Assembly: GCA_015680685.1 (NCBI GenBank)
Contig: MNCI01011471.1
Location: 235,585-282,229, forward strand
From: Gnetum montanum
Lineage: Eukaryota; Streptophyta; Gnetopsida; Gnetales; Gnetaceae
DNA length: 46,645 bases
Direction of reading: 5' to 3'
This document shows, piece after piece, positions 43,764-46,645 of the stretch. The translations under genes were made by a program, and so were the position numbers. Every line of letters begins with the position of its first letter. The first letter of the stretch is position 1. Under the pieces are notes generated by a model, which made no database searches, was not told where the DNA came from, and was given only the letters and a program-made list of their open reading frames with translations.

Positions 43764-45112
43764 GTAATGTCCAAAACTTATGAAAATGGGTCAATCTTTA
43801 TCACAATATCATAGTACATAAGCTACTTCTCCCTCTTATTGGACATGCCCAAAAATGATGATGCATATAAACTTGTATCTTAAAGATATATCATTTTAGT
43901 GCAAAAACATATAGTTATGGAGATAACGAGCATATCCAGTATTACATAAATATCTCCCCCTATATGGACAGCACTCAAAAGAATCTAAACACATGAAAAA
44001 AAATTGCATTATATAAATGTGCATGACATAAAATAATTTTGCAAGAGAACCATTTAAAGAGTACACATCTCATTAATTTCATAGGGTTGATGAAGTAAAA
44101 ATAGTTTTTATCAAGAGTAGCCCTTTGTCTATTCAAAACAAGAAGCACAAATAATCCAAGCCTTTCAATAACCTATCTACCATCATTCTAGAATCATCCA
44201 ACATTCTTTTGAAAAGATAAACCATCTAATAGTAAGTTCATGACAAGAGAGTTTAAAACATGCATATTCAACTTTTTAGATAAAGCAACACATCTAATCA
44301 TGTTGAATATATCATAAGATCAAAAATAACCAATCAACTATTTATCCAAAAGAGGATTCATAAACTAATATATGATAATCATGTTAATGGAAAGAAAAAT
44401 AACATATGGATATACCTCATATCTCACCAAAAGAGATCATGAACACTTGTTCTAGTACAACACATGTTCTAGTATGTCTCAATTCATAGTTGCAATAAGG
44501 GCCTTAGATACTTAAAAAGATATATTCTCAACATACAAAAGGTTAGACAAATAGAGCTTATAGGTAAGTTTGTATAACATATAAACATTAGGAGCTTTCT
44601 TAATAAAATTTCATCTTTAGACAATGAATTAACAAATGTCCCTTTTTACAATATGTCCAAATGAATATACTCTTCCTTACTCATTTGTAGCTAAAGGTGA
44701 GTTGGAATATGAAGTTTTGATACTTGAGTGCTGTTTGGTAAAAGCCTCAAGAGACTCCCCCTACATAGGTGGCCTCTTGGATTAGCTACAAGCTCCCCCT
44801 ACATATATGATCAAGTTTTTGAGACATCTAGTTTCTTTGGTCGTAATGGATCTATTGTAGTGAGATTGATATTCCTACTTGAATGTTCTAGGATCTTCAT
44901 TCTACACAAAAATTCTAAGCGAAAGTATGAAGACTAAGGTCTCCCATTAGTTATGACAAAACACATCAAAAATCATCACAAAAAAATATTACACATAATT
45001 GAGAATTACACAAGGGGCTAGGAGATATCTCCATAAATCTAGAGAGCCATAACAAGTTTGAAGACTTTTAAAAGAAAGACTTTAAGATAGCAAATAATTC
45101 CTATTGTAATAA
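43764..45112 (-). other. C1 region upstream of the LTR, gene-free
   Basis: About 1.35 kb without coding sense on either strand. Three GGGGGAG copies in minus-strand orientation are the only features seen. AATAA at 45108-45112 directly borders V1 and would be its target duplication if repeated beyond the right edge of the window. Confidence 0.45.
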
Positions 45113-45669
45113 TGCTGCCCCAGAGAACGTTGTTTGGCACCCCAAGAGTTTCCCAAGCAAATTCTGAATCGGGACAAAACTCAAGAGGAATACGCCTTAG
45201 CAATCAACAATCCTGAAACACATGCCAACAACCAATGTGTTAGTGTTAACATGTCTCCTGAGCGGTGTTTCATAAACAATATTCACGATTCGCTAACAAG
45301 TTAGATAGCTCTCCCTTGCTCCACTCACGTGGACACCACGGGGACTACCAGCTGAACCCTCCAGATTCATCACCGTGTGCTGGTAGTTGGTGTCGCGCTC
45401 CAAGGAGCGCACGCAACATTCCCATAACACATCCCATGACACACCCGGTAAAAACACCCCAACGCAGAGTTGAACTACGCAACCCTCCCAGGCAAGGTCC
45501 TACCAAGTGGTGTTATGAGGTAGGTCATATCCTCCTCTTACTAATGCATGGAACTGCCATGCCAGTATGGTTCCAAAGACACAAGGAGAGGAGGACCCCT
45601 TGTGCCCCCACAGCCCCCGAACCATGGGGGAGGTAGCAGGCTACCAGCAACCCTGCTACCTCTCTCACA
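45113..45669 (-). repeat. V1 3' LTR
   Basis: On the minus strand TGTGAGAGAGG...GGGGCAGCA, 557 bp. Two strong hairpins: GCGCTCC-AA-GGAGCGC (45395-45410) and an 11-bp stem GAGGTAGCAGG (45630-45640 with 45652-45662, loop 11) at the LTR 5' end. Many CpG remain. Confidence 0.75.
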
Positions 45670-45684
45670 ATTCTCCCTCGCTTA
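45670..45684 (-). other. V1 polypurine tract
   Basis: On the minus strand TAAGCGAGGGAGAAT directly before TGTGAGAG of the LTR. Confidence 0.65.
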
Positions 45685-46116
45685 AAACGAGCGACGACCT
45701 CGGAGCATGGCCTGGGTAACCCACGAGGCTGCTACATCAAAACCAAGGGAGAATTCCATCAATTCCAGGGAAGTACGCCCATGCTATTCTGAGTCAATTA
45801 GAAGGGATCTTTGGTTCTGGAAGGTCCAACTGCTAGGGCCTAAGGTAGTAAAGCATTTTCATTGAACTCGAATGTCTTCCTAGGATCCGGACTCATCCTA
45901 GCATCTGACACCCAAGTCAAGAGCATCACTCCTCAAGACTTGGATTGTCCATCCTTCCATAACTGGCCTAAAATGCCAAGCTATGGGAGGACATCAAGTG
46001 GTCTATCATTGCAACATGATAGAACGCACCGACCTAGGGATCCATGAGTTCCAAGGCGTCCCCTGACTCATTTGATCCCAAGATCTAAGGGTCTTAAGTT
46101 CAACACTCTTTGAATC
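45685..46116 (-). other. V1 3' non-coding stretch
   Basis: 432 bases between the pol stop and the polypurine tract. No coding sense on the minus strand. The plus-strand ORF 45862-46047 is taken as chance. Confidence 0.55.
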
Positions 46117-46644
46117 TTAAGCCCCATCACCTATAGAGCACTTTGAATGGCTCCATTCCTGGGATCTCAAGCGCTCTAGTGGTTCCCAGCTATCGTCTGA
46201 GTCAGGACGATGTTTCCAATGGACGAGAAACTCCACTTTCAAATCTGTCCCATGGCCAGTGGTCCAGAAATTTCGGATGCATTCTGCTCTCTTTCCTTGT
46301 ATAGATTGTATACAAGGTCGCTCTTTGATTGAGAGGCTTCTCTCTGGATATGGGAACCCATCTGGCAATGGCTTCAGCATGCTGACATGAAAAACTGGAT
46401 GGACTCGGTCCATATTGATCGGTAACTAAAGCTTATATGTTACAGGGTTGATTTTATCGATGATCCGGAAGGGACCATCATACTGCCTCATCAGCTTGGA
46501 GGTAGTTCCCTGTTTCGGTTTAAATTGACATGGGTCCAACTTCAGGAGGACCCAATCTCCCACCTTGAACTCACGAGGCTGGCGTTTTCGATCAGCATAT
46601 TTTTTCATTCGTTGTGCTGCCCTCTCCAGATAATACTTTGCTGT
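46117..46644 (-). pseudogene. V1 integrase C-terminus with chromodomain, partial
   Basis: One phase from the right edge to 46117, broken only by TAG at 46426-46428. First comes YYLERAAQRMKKYADRKR and FKVGDWVLLKL (the GDxVLLK motif of the integrase C-terminal domain), then YDGPFRI and NPVTYKL. After the stop come VHPVFHVSMLKP (about 46405-46370) and the chromodomain FLVHWKHRPDSDDSWEPL (about 46233-46180). Chromodomains of this class target integration to chromatin. The TAG sits where the family usually has an acidic residue (KLE or RLE before LP), so a single nonsense change is likely. Confidence 0.88.
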
Positions 46645-46645
46645 A

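Larger units (their letters stand above)
42530..45112 (-). mobile_element. C1: Ty1/copia element, 3' LTR and 3' untranslated part
   Basis: On the minus strand a purine tract GAAGAAGGGGAAGAT (43749-43763) runs into TGTTGACC (43748-43741), the usual copia start TGTTG. Upstream of it (43764-45112) is a gene-free stretch with further GGGGGAG copies (43952-43961, 44754-44767, 44791-44806), common between copia pol and the LTR. The pol part is cut off by V1 at 45113. Confidence 0.6.
45113..46645 (-). mobile_element. V1: Ty3/gypsy chromovirus, 3' end (rest outside window)
   Basis: 3' LTR 45113-45669, polypurine tract 45670-45684, and integrase tail with chromodomain 46117-46644, all on the minus strand. 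Clearly higher GC and CpG content and less decay than every other element here, so it is the youngest. Inserted into C1. Confidence 0.85.

Noticed and set aside
45265-46047. Plus-strand ORFs of 123 and 61 codons at the right end
   Set aside because: The first lies in the V1 LTR on the opposite strand; the second in the V1 3' non-coding part.
1-46645. CRISPR array, phage defence, operon or bacterial-type gene cluster
   Set aside because: Tandem repeats here are degenerate and inside LTR elements; no prokaryotic gene or promoter was seen.
1-46645. Host protein gene or pararetrovirus
   Set aside because: No exon-like open frames outside the retroelements. All RT, protease and integrase pieces fit LTR retrotransposons, and no movement-protein or pararetroviral coat motif was seen.

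Overview
The window looks like intergenic DNA of a seed plant with a large, repeat-rich genome. A gymnosperm is my best guess, from the depth of old nested LTR elements, but the sequence does not fix the species. I found no host gene, tRNA, rRNA or CRISPR. Nearly everything can be assigned to LTR retrotransposons, most of them old: reading frames are full of stops, CpG has largely become TpG/CpA, and LTR pairs look roughly 80-85% identical by eye.

Left part (1-34167). A0 (1-2521) is a short deletion derivative, and its 3' LTR is fused to the 5' LTR of A1. A1 is a plus-strand Ty3/gypsy element of Athila-like type: LTRs 2516-3425 and 33276-34167, a tRNA-Asp-like primer site, gag, protease, RT, RNase H, integrase, a long non-coding stretch, then a third ORF. 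T1 (13409-31842, minus strand) sits inside that third ORF with target duplication ACTAT. T2 (21768-31119, plus strand) sits inside the right LTR of T1 with duplication CACAT. T1 and T2 are two copies of one family (about 9.1 and 9.35 kb) that has gag and protease but no RT, RNase H or integrase. They lie head to head, so 13409-31119 is a giant imperfect inverted repeat.

Right part (34168-46645). After about 670 unassigned bases comes A2, an A1 relative that keeps gag but has lost pol and most of its 5' LTR. It abuts a minus-strand Ty3/gypsy integrase remnant (H1). Then come a minus-strand Ty1/copia 3' LTR and 3' region (C1), and finally the 3' end of a younger, more GC-rich minus-strand chromovirus (V1) whose integrase tail and chromodomain are open except for one stop codon.

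The most unusual material is the T1/T2 family. It has LTR minisatellites that differ in copy number between LTRs of one element, a repeated 18-bp palindrome in U3, the 8-mer CTAAGTGT amplified throughout, a tandem TGACG-containing motif, a hydrophobic extension after the protease and a conserved ORF of unknown function next to the polypurine tract. Insertion order inferred from nesting: A1, then T1, then T2.
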